Shown: positions 6,000 through 13,405 of the stretch, piece by piece
Numbering within the stretch: position 1 is the first letter of the stretch
Layout of the letters: the number at the start of each line of letters is the position of its first letter
DNA from: TMED14 sp041158165
Lineage (GTDB): Bacteria > Bacteroidota > Bacteroidia > Flavobacteriales > Schleiferiaceae
Length of the DNA: 17,481 bases
NCBI GenBank assembly: GCA_041158165.1
Contig: JBEBBW010000031.1
Coordinates: forward strand, 1-17,481
Direction of reading: 5' to 3'
Translations under genes and position numbers: made by a program
Notes under the pieces: model-generated
Database searches by the model: none
Seen by the model: only the letters and a program-made list of their open reading frames with translations
Told to the model about the DNA's origin: nothing

Positions 6000-8237
6000 G
6001 TGGTTCGTTCGCTGATTCTTACCGGGATTCTTCTTGGGCAAGCTTGGTGCGCACTCGGTCAAACGGGCGCGGACAGCCTTCGCAACGTCGACTTAGACGC
6101 CGTGCTGGTCGTCGCAGAACCCATCGACAAGGCCTATGAGGTGCTGCGCGAGGCCGGCCGGCGCAACCAACCCCTGCCCAGTTTTCAGTGCAGCACCGCC
6201 GTTAAATCGACGGTAGGCTCAGGGCGCGGAATCCAACTTAGGGAAGCATTGAGCATCAGCCGCTTCGCCGCTCCCAACCGCTTTAGTGAAACGGTTTACT
6301 TGGCCGACGAACACAGCTCCCAAGGCTTAAATGACGGCCGCAGTGTTCAGGTGCAATTCAATGTCGGACGGGACGAAGGTGCAGCACCGGAACAGCGATT
6401 CCAAGGCTTAGGGAAGCACTTCTATGAGTCCTACCCAGACGGCCACCTCGATCTTTACCGGCCCACCATGGAGCTGCCGCGCTTGATGGCCGCTGCCTTG
6501 CCGTCTCCCTTGGCTGCAGACGCCGCACTGCAGTACCGAGCTCGGGTGCTTCAAGCCCAGAGCAATGCGGGCTCCGTCCACTGGACAATTTCGGTCGAGC
6601 CCCGAAGTGCTGCGGGACCTGGGGTTCGGGGTACGATCGTGATTGACGACAGTGCCTACACGGTAGTTTCTGCCGAGCTCGAGCTTCCGCGCGAGACGTT
6701 AGTTCGCTTTTCGTCCGCACGGGTACAGCTGACCTACGGTCAAGCAGACGGGTACTCTGTGGTGACCTCGCGGCGGTTCGACCTTGTTGAGGCAGGCGGA
6801 GACAGTGCGCGGACCGAGGTTCGCCACGAGGGGTATCTTTTTGCGGTGGAATTTCGCCCGAAAGATCTTGGAATGGCCGCCGTGGAATACGCCCCGGAAG
6901 CGTTTAACGCAGCCCCAGAATTGTGGGCAAAGGCGCGCACTATTGCCCTGAACCCCGGCGAAGCGCGGCACATTTCGTACCAAGACAGCCTGACGCTGTA
7001 CTACGATTCTGACCGCTACAAAGACAGCGTTGACGCGGTCTACAACAAATTTCACTGGTGGGAACCCCTGATTGCCGGCGTCGGCTACCGGTCGACCCGA
7101 AAGGGCTACAGTTGGTTTGTGCTGCCCGTAGTCGCGCAGATGCGCTTTTTTGGCGTGGGCGGCTACCGCCACAACCTGGGCGGAAGCTTCACCCGCACCT
7201 TCGACAGCCAAAAGCGCCTCGAATTTGACGGCAATTTGGACTACGGAATCGTAAACCGCGACGTTCGCGGCGACCTCACGGCGACCTACCTGTACAACCC
7301 GCGCCGCTTCGCGGCGCTCCGCCTCGAACTCGGGGACAACTATGACTTTGTCAACACCTACCAACCCATTTTGGGCACCTTTGCTCGCGGGAACTACGTT
7401 CGCAAAACCTTTTTTCAGGGAGCCCACCGCATTGAGCTCCGCAATGGGCTCTACCTGCGGTCGTCGTTTGACTTTTCGCGCCGCGAGGCCATCACGAACC
7501 TCAAACTAGAAGACTGGTCCAACCAATTGTTTGGCGAACTCAACGACCCCGTCCCCTTTCGCACCTACACCATCGCGCTGGTCGGCGTCGACCTGAGCTA
7601 CACCCCAGGGCAGCGCTACGTGCTCAAGGGTCCGCGCAAAATCGTGCTCGGCAGCGACTGGCCCACCTTCACGTTTCAGGCCCGTCAGGGCATACCCGGC
7701 TTGCTGGGCGGAATGGTCAACTTTACCTCACTGCGCTTGAACGCCAGCGACTTCCGCCAGTCCCGCTTTTGGGGCACCACCCACTGGAACATCGGCGCGG
7801 GCACTTTTTTAGCCAAGGAACTCGATTCGATCCGCTTCATCGAGCACCGCTTCTTTCGCGGCTCGGACCAGCTGCTGCTGAGCAACCCCACCACGAGCTT
7901 GCAGGCCTTGGATTCCACCTACCACACGGCGCGTCCGTGGGTCGAGGCTTACGCCATCCACCACTTTGACCGTTCGCTACTCGACCGCGTCCCGCTCGTT
8001 CGGGCCCTGCATTTGGTTCCGGTGGTCGGCGGGGGAATGCTCTATGTCGCCGAAGCCAAGGTCTTTCACGCCGAAGTTTATGGCGGACTAGAACTGCCGA
8101 TGCGCCTTTGGGACCAGCGGATGCGCATTGGCGCCTACCGCATTTGGACCGACCAAGGCAACCCGCAGGTTCCGGGGTTCCGCCTGAAATTTGGCGTGGA
8201 TTTTTATGACAGCTACCGCGGACGGTGGAACTATTAA
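6000..8237 (+). CDS. DUF5686-family outer-membrane beta-barrel protein
   Basis: The 745-residue product opens with GTG and a signal peptide (MVRSLILTGILLGQAWCALG). GTG is chosen because no other start in this frame precedes the signal sequence. The region about 25-120 has the linker typical of DUF5686 (LDAVLVVAEPIDKAYEVLRE). The region about 185-300 is a periplasmic beta-rich part. From VYNKFHWWEPLIAGVGYRST onward, repeated amphipathic strands form an outer-membrane barrel ending in aromatic SYRGRWNY, a usual barrel-insertion signal. From memory, most relatives carry an N-terminal CarboxypepD-regulatory-like domain before the linker; it is missing here. Function is unknown in the family, which has been compared with Omp85/surface-antigen barrels. 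Its start codon lies close behind a sigma-54-like element, so it is probably a separate transcription unit from the glucan genes. Confidence 0.85.
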   Translation: MVRSLILTGILLGQAWCALGQTGADSLRNVDLDAVLVVAEPIDKAYEVLREAGRRNQPLPSFQCSTAVKSTVGSGRGIQLREALSISRFAAPNRFSETVYLADEHSSQGLNDGRSVQVQFNVGRDEGAAPEQRFQGLGKHFYESYPDGHLDLYRPTMELPRLMAAALPSPLAADAALQYRARVLQAQSNAGSVHWTISVEPRSAAGPGVRGTIVIDDSAYTVVSAELELPRETLVRFSSARVQLTYGQADGYSVVTSRRFDLVEAGGDSARTEVRHEGYLFAVEFRPKDLGMAAVEYAPEAFNAAPELWAKARTIALNPGEARHISYQDSLTLYYDSDRYKDSVDAVYNKFHWWEPLIAGVGYRSTRKGYSWFVLPVVAQMRFFGVGGYRHNLGGSFTRTFDSQKRLEFDGNLDYGIVNRDVRGDLTATYLYNPRRFAALRLELGDNYDFVNTYQPILGTFARGNYVRKTFFQGAHRIELRNGLYLRSSFDFSRREAITNLKLEDWSNQLFGELNDPVPFRTYTIALVGVDLSYTPGQRYVLKGPRKIVLGSDWPTFTFQARQGIPGLLGGMVNFTSLRLNASDFRQSRFWGTTHWNIGAGTFLAKELDSIRFIEHRFFRGSDQLLLSNPTTSLQALDSTYHTARPWVEAYAIHHFDRSLLDRVPLVRALHLVPVVGGGMLYVAEAKVFHAEVYGGLELPMRLWDQRMRIGAYRIWTDQGNPQVPGFRLKFGVDFYDSYRGRWNY

Positions 8238-8263
8238 CTAGCAACCAGAAACCAGAAACCCGT
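8236..8263. repeat. Four-unit heptamer array directly upstream of the M61 gene
   Basis: Four contiguous 7-bp units, AACTAGC, AACCAGA, AACCAGA and AACCCGT, fill the space between the DUF5686 stop codon (8235-8237, which contributes the first two bases) and the M61 ATG at 8264. The consensus is AAC-Y-M-G-N. A similar array lies after the M61 gene at 10128-10155. Confidence 0.75.
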
Positions 8264-10129
8264 ATGATTCGTCCCCTTCTCTTTGCCGCCCTCGCCCTGG
8301 GCACCGCCGCTCAGGCCCAATCCCTGTACCGTGTCGACCTTAAAGCCGACGGCGCCACCGTCGAACACCGCGGTTTTGCGGCACCCGACGCCAACCTGGC
8401 CGACGGTTTTGCCGCGACCTACAACCTGCCTAAAACTATTCCGGGAACCTATGCCACGCTCGACTACGGCCGGTTTGTGACCGACTTCACGGCGGTCGAC
8501 GCCCAAGGTAAGGCCCTCAAAGTGAAAAAGATGGGCAACAACAGTTGGGCGGTCAGCGGTTCCGCCGCGCCCGTCGCCGTGCGCTACAGTGTGGCCAGCA
8601 TCATGGAGCTCGAAGTCAAAAAGAACAAGATTTTTGAGCCCGCGAGCACCTTCCACGACGACCAAAAGGGTTCCGTGCTGAACGGCGGCGGAGTGTACGG
8701 ATTCTGGACCGGTCAAGAGCGCGGCTCGGTAACTGTCGACCTCGGTACACCGCAGGGTTGGTTTGCCGCCACGTCGCTCGAGGGCGAGGCGGGCAACGGC
8801 CGCACGCTCCTTCGCGCCGACAGCTACCACGCGCTGCTCGACAACCCCGTGCTGTTGACCAAGCCCGATACCGCCGGATTTTGGGTAGCCAACACCCGTG
8901 TGACGATTGCGGTCCTCGACCTCAACGGAACCCCCCGTGCGGCCGAGTTTAAGCGCGAACTCGAGGCCGACATGGCCGCGGTCGCGCGCTTTTTGCCGCA
9001 GCTCCCGGTGGACCGCTACACCTTTTTGACGATGGTCGGCGACTTCCGCTGGGCTGGCGACATTTTGTTTAGCGGAAAACCCAGCATCGGCGGCATCATC
9101 AAAGTCGCCAAGTCCTTAGGCAGCCAAGGCTTTGGTGCGCTCGAACACAACACCTCGTCGGTCTACTACCTCGGCGATTTTGGCAACGGCGAGCGCATGC
9201 CTGACGAACTCCGCGTCGAAAAGCAGCTGCTGGACGCGGCCGTGCACGAATTCATGCACATCATCACGCCGTTGGGCCTGCACGCTCCGGCCATTCACGA
9301 TTTTGACTACGCCAACCCCACGATGAGCCAGCACCTGTGGCTCTACGAAGGCGTGACCGAGTACTTCGCCCAACTCATTCGCTATCAGGGCGGACGCCTC
9401 AGTGAAAAGGAGTACCTCGACGCGATGCGCGGCAAAATTGTACAGGGCGAAAAGTTCCCCAACAGCAAGTTCAGCTTCACCGAAATGTCGCGCAATGTGC
9501 TCGACAAGCCCTACGCCGACGCCTACCTGCACGTGTACGACCGCGGCGCCGTGATGGCTTGGCTCATTGACGCCCAAATCCGCGGCGCCCACGAAGGTCG
9601 CCGCTCGCTGATCGACGTCATCATGGCGCTGCACGCGCAGTACGGTCCCAGCCGTCCGTTCGACGAGGCCGGATTCTTTGAAGCCTTTTGTGCGGCCGCA
9701 GAAACGCCTGGACTGCGCGAGTTCTTCGCCAAGCACGTGGAAGGTCGCGAACCGCTTCCCTACGCTGATGCCCTGAAGCTCGTCGGGCTCGCCTACGCCG
9801 CGGAGGGCAGTGAGGTCAAAGCGCTCAATCCGCTGGAATCGGGCAAAAACGACCTCAAAGTCAAGGCCGGCAACCTCGGAATGACCCGCGTGGTGAAAAA
9901 GGTGGGGCCAAGCGAGTGGGCCGGACTGCGCGTGGGCGACGAAGTTTCGATGATGGACCTGGTCAAGGCCCGCGACGAAGCCAAGGATGGCGTGATAAAG
10001 CTGCCCGTAACCCGAGGCGGAGCGATGGTCGTGCTGGACGTTCCCGTGAAAACCGAAACCGTGGCACGCCCGCACCAGCTGAAGGTGGCCGACGACGCGC
10101 TCTGGAAGGGCTTTAGCACGAGGCCGTAA
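8264..10129 (+). CDS. M61-family metallopeptidase with C-terminal PDZ domain
   Basis: The ATG at 8264 is preferred over the upstream in-frame ATG at 8225 because it begins a clean signal peptide (MIRPLLFAALALGTAAQA) and the upstream stretch lies inside the previous gene. The 621-residue protein has an N-terminal beta-domain, then a thermolysin-like core with the zinc motif HEFMH (His328, Glu329, His332) and third ligand Glu362 in WLYEGVTEYF. This arrangement is typical of M61 glycyl aminopeptidases. A C-terminal PDZ domain (about 510-600) contains VGPSEWAGLRVGDEVSMMD. The product is probably a periplasmic or surface aminopeptidase that trims peptides, though substrates are unknown. All metal ligands are present, so activity is expected. 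It is bracketed by heptamer arrays and converges on the acyltransferase-synthetase gene. Confidence 0.92.
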   Translation: MIRPLLFAALALGTAAQAQSLYRVDLKADGATVEHRGFAAPDANLADGFAATYNLPKTIPGTYATLDYGRFVTDFTAVDAQGKALKVKKMGNNSWAVSGSAAPVAVRYSVASIMELEVKKNKIFEPASTFHDDQKGSVLNGGGVYGFWTGQERGSVTVDLGTPQGWFAATSLEGEAGNGRTLLRADSYHALLDNPVLLTKPDTAGFWVANTRVTIAVLDLNGTPRAAEFKRELEADMAAVARFLPQLPVDRYTFLTMVGDFRWAGDILFSGKPSIGGIIKVAKSLGSQGFGALEHNTSSVYYLGDFGNGERMPDELRVEKQLLDAAVHEFMHIITPLGLHAPAIHDFDYANPTMSQHLWLYEGVTEYFAQLIRYQGGRLSEKEYLDAMRGKIVQGEKFPNSKFSFTEMSRNVLDKPYADAYLHVYDRGAVMAWLIDAQIRGAHEGRRSLIDVIMALHAQYGPSRPFDEAGFFEAFCAAAETPGLREFFAKHVEGREPLPYADALKLVGLAYAAEGSEVKALNPLESGKNDLKVKAGNLGMTRVVKKVGPSEWAGLRVGDEVSMMDLVKARDEAKDGVIKLPVTRGGAMVVLDVPVKTETVARPHQLKVADDALWKGFSTRP

Positions 10130-10155
10130 CCAGTTACGAGTAAACAGTTACTGGT
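10128..10155. repeat. Four-unit heptamer array, also an inverted repeat, between convergent genes
   Basis: The units AACCAGT, TACGAGT, AAACAGT and TACTGGT share A at position 2 and GT at positions 6-7. The whole 28-bp block lies between, and shares bases with, the stop codons of the M61 gene (TAA, 10127-10129) and the minus-strand synthetase (10155-10157). The outer bases AACCAGT and ACTGGTT (10128-10134 and 10150-10156) are complementary, so the block can form a 7-bp stem. There is no T-tract, so terminator activity is uncertain. Confidence 0.7.
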
Positions 10156-12329
10156 TAAGCCCACACCACCTTTTCGACCTTGGCCGCAAGGCCGTGCACC
10201 AGGTCGTGGTAGAACTGCTCCACCTGGTTGCGCTTGATTTTCAGGCTCGGGGTGATGAAGCCATTGTCGATTTCCCAGCGCTCGCGGACCACGATGAGCT
10301 GAGCGATGCGCTCGTGCTGCGGAAGTTCGCGGTTGATCGCTTCAAGCAGCTGCTGCAGCCGGTGTTCGACCGCCTCGCGGGCCTGCGTCAGCGCGTGCTC
10401 GGTCAGCACGGCCAGCGCCACGGGCTGCGGGAGGTTGACGCCAAACAAGCAGACCTGCTCGACCTCGTCGGCCTCCATGATGCGGCCCTCGATGGGCGCG
10501 GGCGCGACGTACTTCCCTTTGGCCGTCTTGAAGATGTCTTTGATGCGGCCCGTGATAAACAGGTAGCCGTCGGCGTCAAATCGTCCGACGTCGCCCGTGT
10601 GCAGCGCGCCGCCGCGAAAGAGCTCGGCGGTCAGCTCGGGTTCGCGGTAGTAGCCGAGCGTGTTGGTCGGGCTCTCGAGCAAAATTTCGTCGCCGTCGCC
10701 GAGGAAGACGCGGGTTCCGCTAAAGGGCTGGCCGACGCTGCCCACGCGCACTTTGCCGCGGAAGTTGACCGTCGTGATGCCCAGGTTTTCGGTCATGCCG
10801 TACACCTCTTGGATCACAATGCCGAGCGACGCAAATTCGTCGATCAGGCTGGCGCGAATGGGCGCCGCCCCGCTTAGCACGAGCCGCGACCGCGACAAAC
10901 CGAGCTTCTTTCGCAGCACCGGGGCCAAGGCCCGGCGCAGCCAGGCCGCAGGCAGCTTTCGGTGCAGGTTTTCGGCGAACTTTTCCCAGATGCGCGGAAC
11001 CGCCAAAAACACAGTCGGCTGCGCCCGCTCCAGGTCCGCCGCAAACGTTTCAAGCGACTGCACAAAGTGCACCCGGCCCGTCAGGTAGACGCCGGCGGCC
11101 GAAATAATCATACGTTCCGCCACGTGGCACAGCGGTAAGTAGCTCAAAAACACCTCTTGGTGCAGAAAGTCAAACTGCGTCAAAATGATGCGAAACGCTT
11201 CCTGGAAGTTGCGGTAGCTGTGCATCACGCCCTTGGGCATCCCGGTGGTGCCCGAGGTGTAAATGACGGTCATCAAATCGTCGGCGTGCAGCGTCGGCAG
11301 GGCCGCGTCGGGGTCGCCGAGTGCGCAGACTTCGTCCCAACTTCGGTCGCCCTCCAACCGGTGGTCGGGCGTGGTCACCACCTCGATTCCGTGCGGAACG
11401 CAGTCCCGGTAGCGCGCGACGTCGTCGAGCTTGCCCAGCACCACCACCTTGGACTCGGAGTGCTCGAGCACCGCCCGCGCGGTGGGCGCATCAATCGTCG
11501 GATAAATGGGCACTGAAACCGCTCCGGCCAGCGAAACCCCGTAGTCGTAAATCAGCCAGTGGGCCGAATTCTTGCCGATCAGCGCCACCCGGTCTCCCGG
11601 CTTTACGCCCAGCGCGTACAGTCCGCGGGCGAAGCGCGCCGCCTCGGCGTAGGCCTCGGCGTTGGTGAACTGAATGCGTCCGCTTTCGACGGGCTGGTCC
11701 AAGAACAAGCGGTGCGGGAACGTTTGGGCGTTCCACGCCAGCTGCTCGGGCATCAATCGGCTCGCGCGGTCGGGCGTCAGGTGCTGCAGGCCCTTTTCGG
11801 GCACAAATCCTTCGAGCGGACCCAGAATTTCGAGCACCCGCGCGTCGGTGGCCTCCTTAGAGTCGAGCGGGGTAATGGGCGCACTGATGCTCACGACCTT
11901 GCGGCCTGCGTCGATGCCCAGCACCACAATCGGAACCCCCGCCGCCTTGGCAATTTCGTAGTAGCCACTCCGCAGACCGTCTACCTTGGCCCGCGTGCCC
12001 TCGGGCGCCAGCGCGAGGCAAAAATTCGGGTCCTTCTTAAAATGCTCGACCACTTGGCCGACCACGCCACCGGCGGCGTGCTGGTCGACCGGAATTCCGC
12101 CCAATTGGCGCAAAAACCAGCCCTGAATGCCACGGAACAGCGGTTTTTTGCCCAAAACGTGCAGGTGGTGCAGGCCCAAATCCTCGCGAATGCAGAGTCC
12201 GGCCCAAAAATCCTTGCTGTGGGTGTGCGGACCAAAAACCAGCACGTACTGCTTGAGGTCTGTGGGGAACGGATCCCGGTACTCCCAACCGCGTCGGGCC
12301 AAGCGACCGCGTAAAAAGCTCAATTTCAT
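10155..12329 (-). CDS. Bifunctional PlsC-type acyltransferase / long-chain acyl-CoA (acyl-ACP) synthetase fusion, Aas-like
   Basis: The ATG at 12329 is preferred to an in-frame TTG three codons upstream, giving 724 residues. Residues about 1-185 are a PlsC-type acyltransferase: PHTHSKDFWAG carries the HxxxxD catalytic pair (His35, Asp40), followed by GGIPVDQ (77-83) and PEGTRAK (Glu110-Arg113). The usual Arg after VD is Gln83. Residues about 190-724 are an ANL-superfamily fatty-acid-activating domain with the P-loop YTSGTTGMPKG (357-367), VYGMTENLG, LHTGDVGRFDADGY and the C-terminal Lys region SLKIKRNQVEQFY. E. coli Aas (acyl-ACP synthetase plus 2-acyl-glycerophosphoethanolamine acyltransferase) has the same domain order and near-identical length. 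That suggests activation of free fatty acid and transfer to a lysophospholipid or glycerol phosphate in one protein. The two halves look like Bacteroidota stand-alone proteins, so the fusion may be independent. No LplT-like flippase is visible. Confidence 0.9.
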   Translation of the reverse strand: MKLSFLRGRLARRGWEYRDPFPTDLKQYVLVFGPHTHSKDFWAGLCIREDLGLHHLHVLGKKPLFRGIQGWFLRQLGGIPVDQHAAGGVVGQVVEHFKKDPNFCLALAPEGTRAKVDGLRSGYYEIAKAAGVPIVVLGIDAGRKVVSISAPITPLDSKEATDARVLEILGPLEGFVPEKGLQHLTPDRASRLMPEQLAWNAQTFPHRLFLDQPVESGRIQFTNAEAYAEAARFARGLYALGVKPGDRVALIGKNSAHWLIYDYGVSLAGAVSVPIYPTIDAPTARAVLEHSESKVVVLGKLDDVARYRDCVPHGIEVVTTPDHRLEGDRSWDEVCALGDPDAALPTLHADDLMTVIYTSGTTGMPKGVMHSYRNFQEAFRIILTQFDFLHQEVFLSYLPLCHVAERMIISAAGVYLTGRVHFVQSLETFAADLERAQPTVFLAVPRIWEKFAENLHRKLPAAWLRRALAPVLRKKLGLSRSRLVLSGAAPIRASLIDEFASLGIVIQEVYGMTENLGITTVNFRGKVRVGSVGQPFSGTRVFLGDGDEILLESPTNTLGYYREPELTAELFRGGALHTGDVGRFDADGYLFITGRIKDIFKTAKGKYVAPAPIEGRIMEADEVEQVCLFGVNLPQPVALAVLTEHALTQAREAVEHRLQQLLEAINRELPQHERIAQLIVVRERWEIDNGFITPSLKIKRNQVEQFYHDLVHGLAAKVEKVVWA

Positions 12330-12350
12330 GCTTCCCAAGATAGAAAAAGC

Positions 12351-12378
12351 TTTGGATTAAACCGTTTGGTTACATTAG
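12351..12378 (+). promoter_or_regulatory. Candidate sigma-A promoter for the DUF1295 gene
   Basis: TTTG (12351-12354) and TACATTAG (12371-12378, one mismatch to TAnnTTTG) are separated by 16 bp, close to the phylum's -33/-7 spacing. Transcription would start about 20-25 nt before the ATG at 12408. The same divergent region must hold the promoter of the minus-strand synthetase. There, TATCTTGG (12342-12335, minus strand) is a one-mismatch -7 candidate. Confidence 0.35.
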
Positions 12379-12407
12379 CCGTACCTAAACGCAAACAGTC
12401 GGTTATC

Positions 12408-13319
12408 ATGATTAAAACGGCAAGCATTCTTGGCCTCACCCTCCTTGGCGCAGTCGCCTGGTCCTGGTTTTACAGTCCGGAACTCGAACCGCTTCAACGG
12501 GAACTCCTTGACAATCTGATTACTATATGGGCCGGGTTCACCGCCTACACCTTCGTCGCCGGAGTCCTCACCGGCAACCACAGCCAAGTGGACCGACTTT
12601 GGAGCACCGTGCCCATCGTCTACGCCGTATACGCCGCCTGGTTTACCCAATGGGACCCCCGCGCCACCTTGATGGCCGGACTTGTCGGCCTATGGGGTGC
12701 GCGCCTGACCTTCAATTTTGCGCGCCGCGGAGGCTACAGCTGGCTCCCCTGGAAGGGCGAAGAAGACTACCGCTGGGAAGTCCTGCGCCGCATGCCGCCC
12801 CTCGACAAAACCTGGGTTTGGCAGTTCTTTCACCTGCTCTTCATCTGCGTCTACCAAATGGGCTTGATCCTGCTCTTCACCCTGCCCATCGCCTACGCCT
12901 GGCGCCCGAGTGCCGGACCCAGCGTGCTCGGCAGCGCTGACCTCGTCTTAGCCCTGCTCATGATCGCCCTCATAGTCCTGGAGTTTACCGCCGACCAGCA
13001 GCAGTGGAACTTCCAGCGCGAAAAGCACCGCCGTCTTGCCGCCGGCGAAGACCTCGGCCCCGTCTACGGCAAAGGCTTTGTACACACCGGCCTCTGGGGC
13101 CTGTCGCGCCACCCGAACTACGCCTGCGAACAGTCCATTTGGGTCGTATTCTACCTCTTCACTGGGGCCGCCACCGGCGAATGGCTCAACGCCAGCATCG
13201 TCGGCTGCATCCTGCTCATCCTCCTCTTTCACGGAAGCGCCAACTTCAGCGAAGGCATCAGCGCCGGCAAGTACCCCGACTACGCGGACTACCAAAAGCG
13301 GGTTCGCCGTTTCATTTAG
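12408..13319 (+). CDS. DUF1295 / steroid 5-alpha-reductase-like integral membrane protein
   Basis: The ATG at 12408 begins the first transmembrane helix (MIKTASILGLTLLGAVAWSW). The upstream in-frame start at 12366 would overlap the candidate promoter and is rejected. The 303-residue product has about 7 hydrophobic helices, the family phrase VDRLWSTVPIVYAVYAAWFT, and the C-terminal signature GLWGLSRHPNYACEQSIW (Arg234-His235-Pro236-Asn237-Tyr238, Glu241). This signature is shared by DUF1295, steroid/sterol reductases and isoprenylcysteine methyltransferases, where His and Glu help bind the cofactor. The family is thought to be NADPH-dependent membrane reductases, but the substrate is unknown. 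The gene is divergent from the acyltransferase-synthetase, so a lipid substrate is plausible but only inferred. Confidence 0.87.
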   Translation: MIKTASILGLTLLGAVAWSWFYSPELEPLQRELLDNLITIWAGFTAYTFVAGVLTGNHSQVDRLWSTVPIVYAVYAAWFTQWDPRATLMAGLVGLWGARLTFNFARRGGYSWLPWKGEEDYRWEVLRRMPPLDKTWVWQFFHLLFICVYQMGLILLFTLPIAYAWRPSAGPSVLGSADLVLALLMIALIVLEFTADQQQWNFQREKHRRLAAGEDLGPVYGKGFVHTGLWGLSRHPNYACEQSIWVVFYLFTGAATGEWLNASIVGCILLILLFHGSANFSEGISAGKYPDYADYQKRVRRFI

Positions 13320-13350
13320 CCATTTATAAACGTACTGCTGCGAAGAAGCT

Positions 13351-13381
13351 CTAGCCGCACAGCGGCCCTAGCACGAAGTGC
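13351..13381. terminator. Two small hairpins between convergent DUF1295 and sbtA-like genes
   Basis: GCCGC-ACA-GCGGC (13354-13366) is followed at once by GCAC-GAA-GTGC (13371-13381). The first can extend through CTA/TAG with a CC bulge. Neither has a T-tract on either strand. The position between two converging genes suggests a bidirectional end signal or an mRNA 3' stabiliser, but the support is thin. Confidence 0.3.
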
Positions 13382-13405
13382 ATCCAGCCATCTAGCTAAC
13401 CAGCC
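13382..13405. repeat. Three-unit octamer array at the 3' end of the sbtA-like gene
   Basis: ATCCAGCC, ATCTAGCT and AACCAGCC are contiguous 8-bp units sharing A-W-C-Y-A-G-C-Y. They run across the minus-strand stop codon (13392-13394) and into its last codons. The core CCAG/CTAG resembles the heptamer arrays at 8236 and 10128. Confidence 0.5.

Noticed and set aside
8225..8263. Upstream ATG at 8225 as start of the M61 gene
   Set aside because: It would add 13 residues in front of a normal signal peptide and overlap the DUF5686 gene; the added codons are made of the heptamer repeat.
11740..11800. Possible loss of a stop codon or frameshift joining two genes at the acyltransferase-synthetase junction
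   Set aside because: The frame passes smoothly through a plausible linker, with no abrupt change in composition or motif break on either side, and the Aas layout is precedent for a true fusion.
11559..12314. Plus-strand frame opposite the PlsC-type half of the fusion gene
   Set aside because: The minus strand encodes the HxxxxD and EGTR motifs in one continuous frame; the plus frame has no domain features.
12366..12407. Upstream start at 12366 for the DUF1295 protein
   Set aside because: It would place the translation start inside the candidate -7 element and add a charged, non-conserved leader before the first helix.
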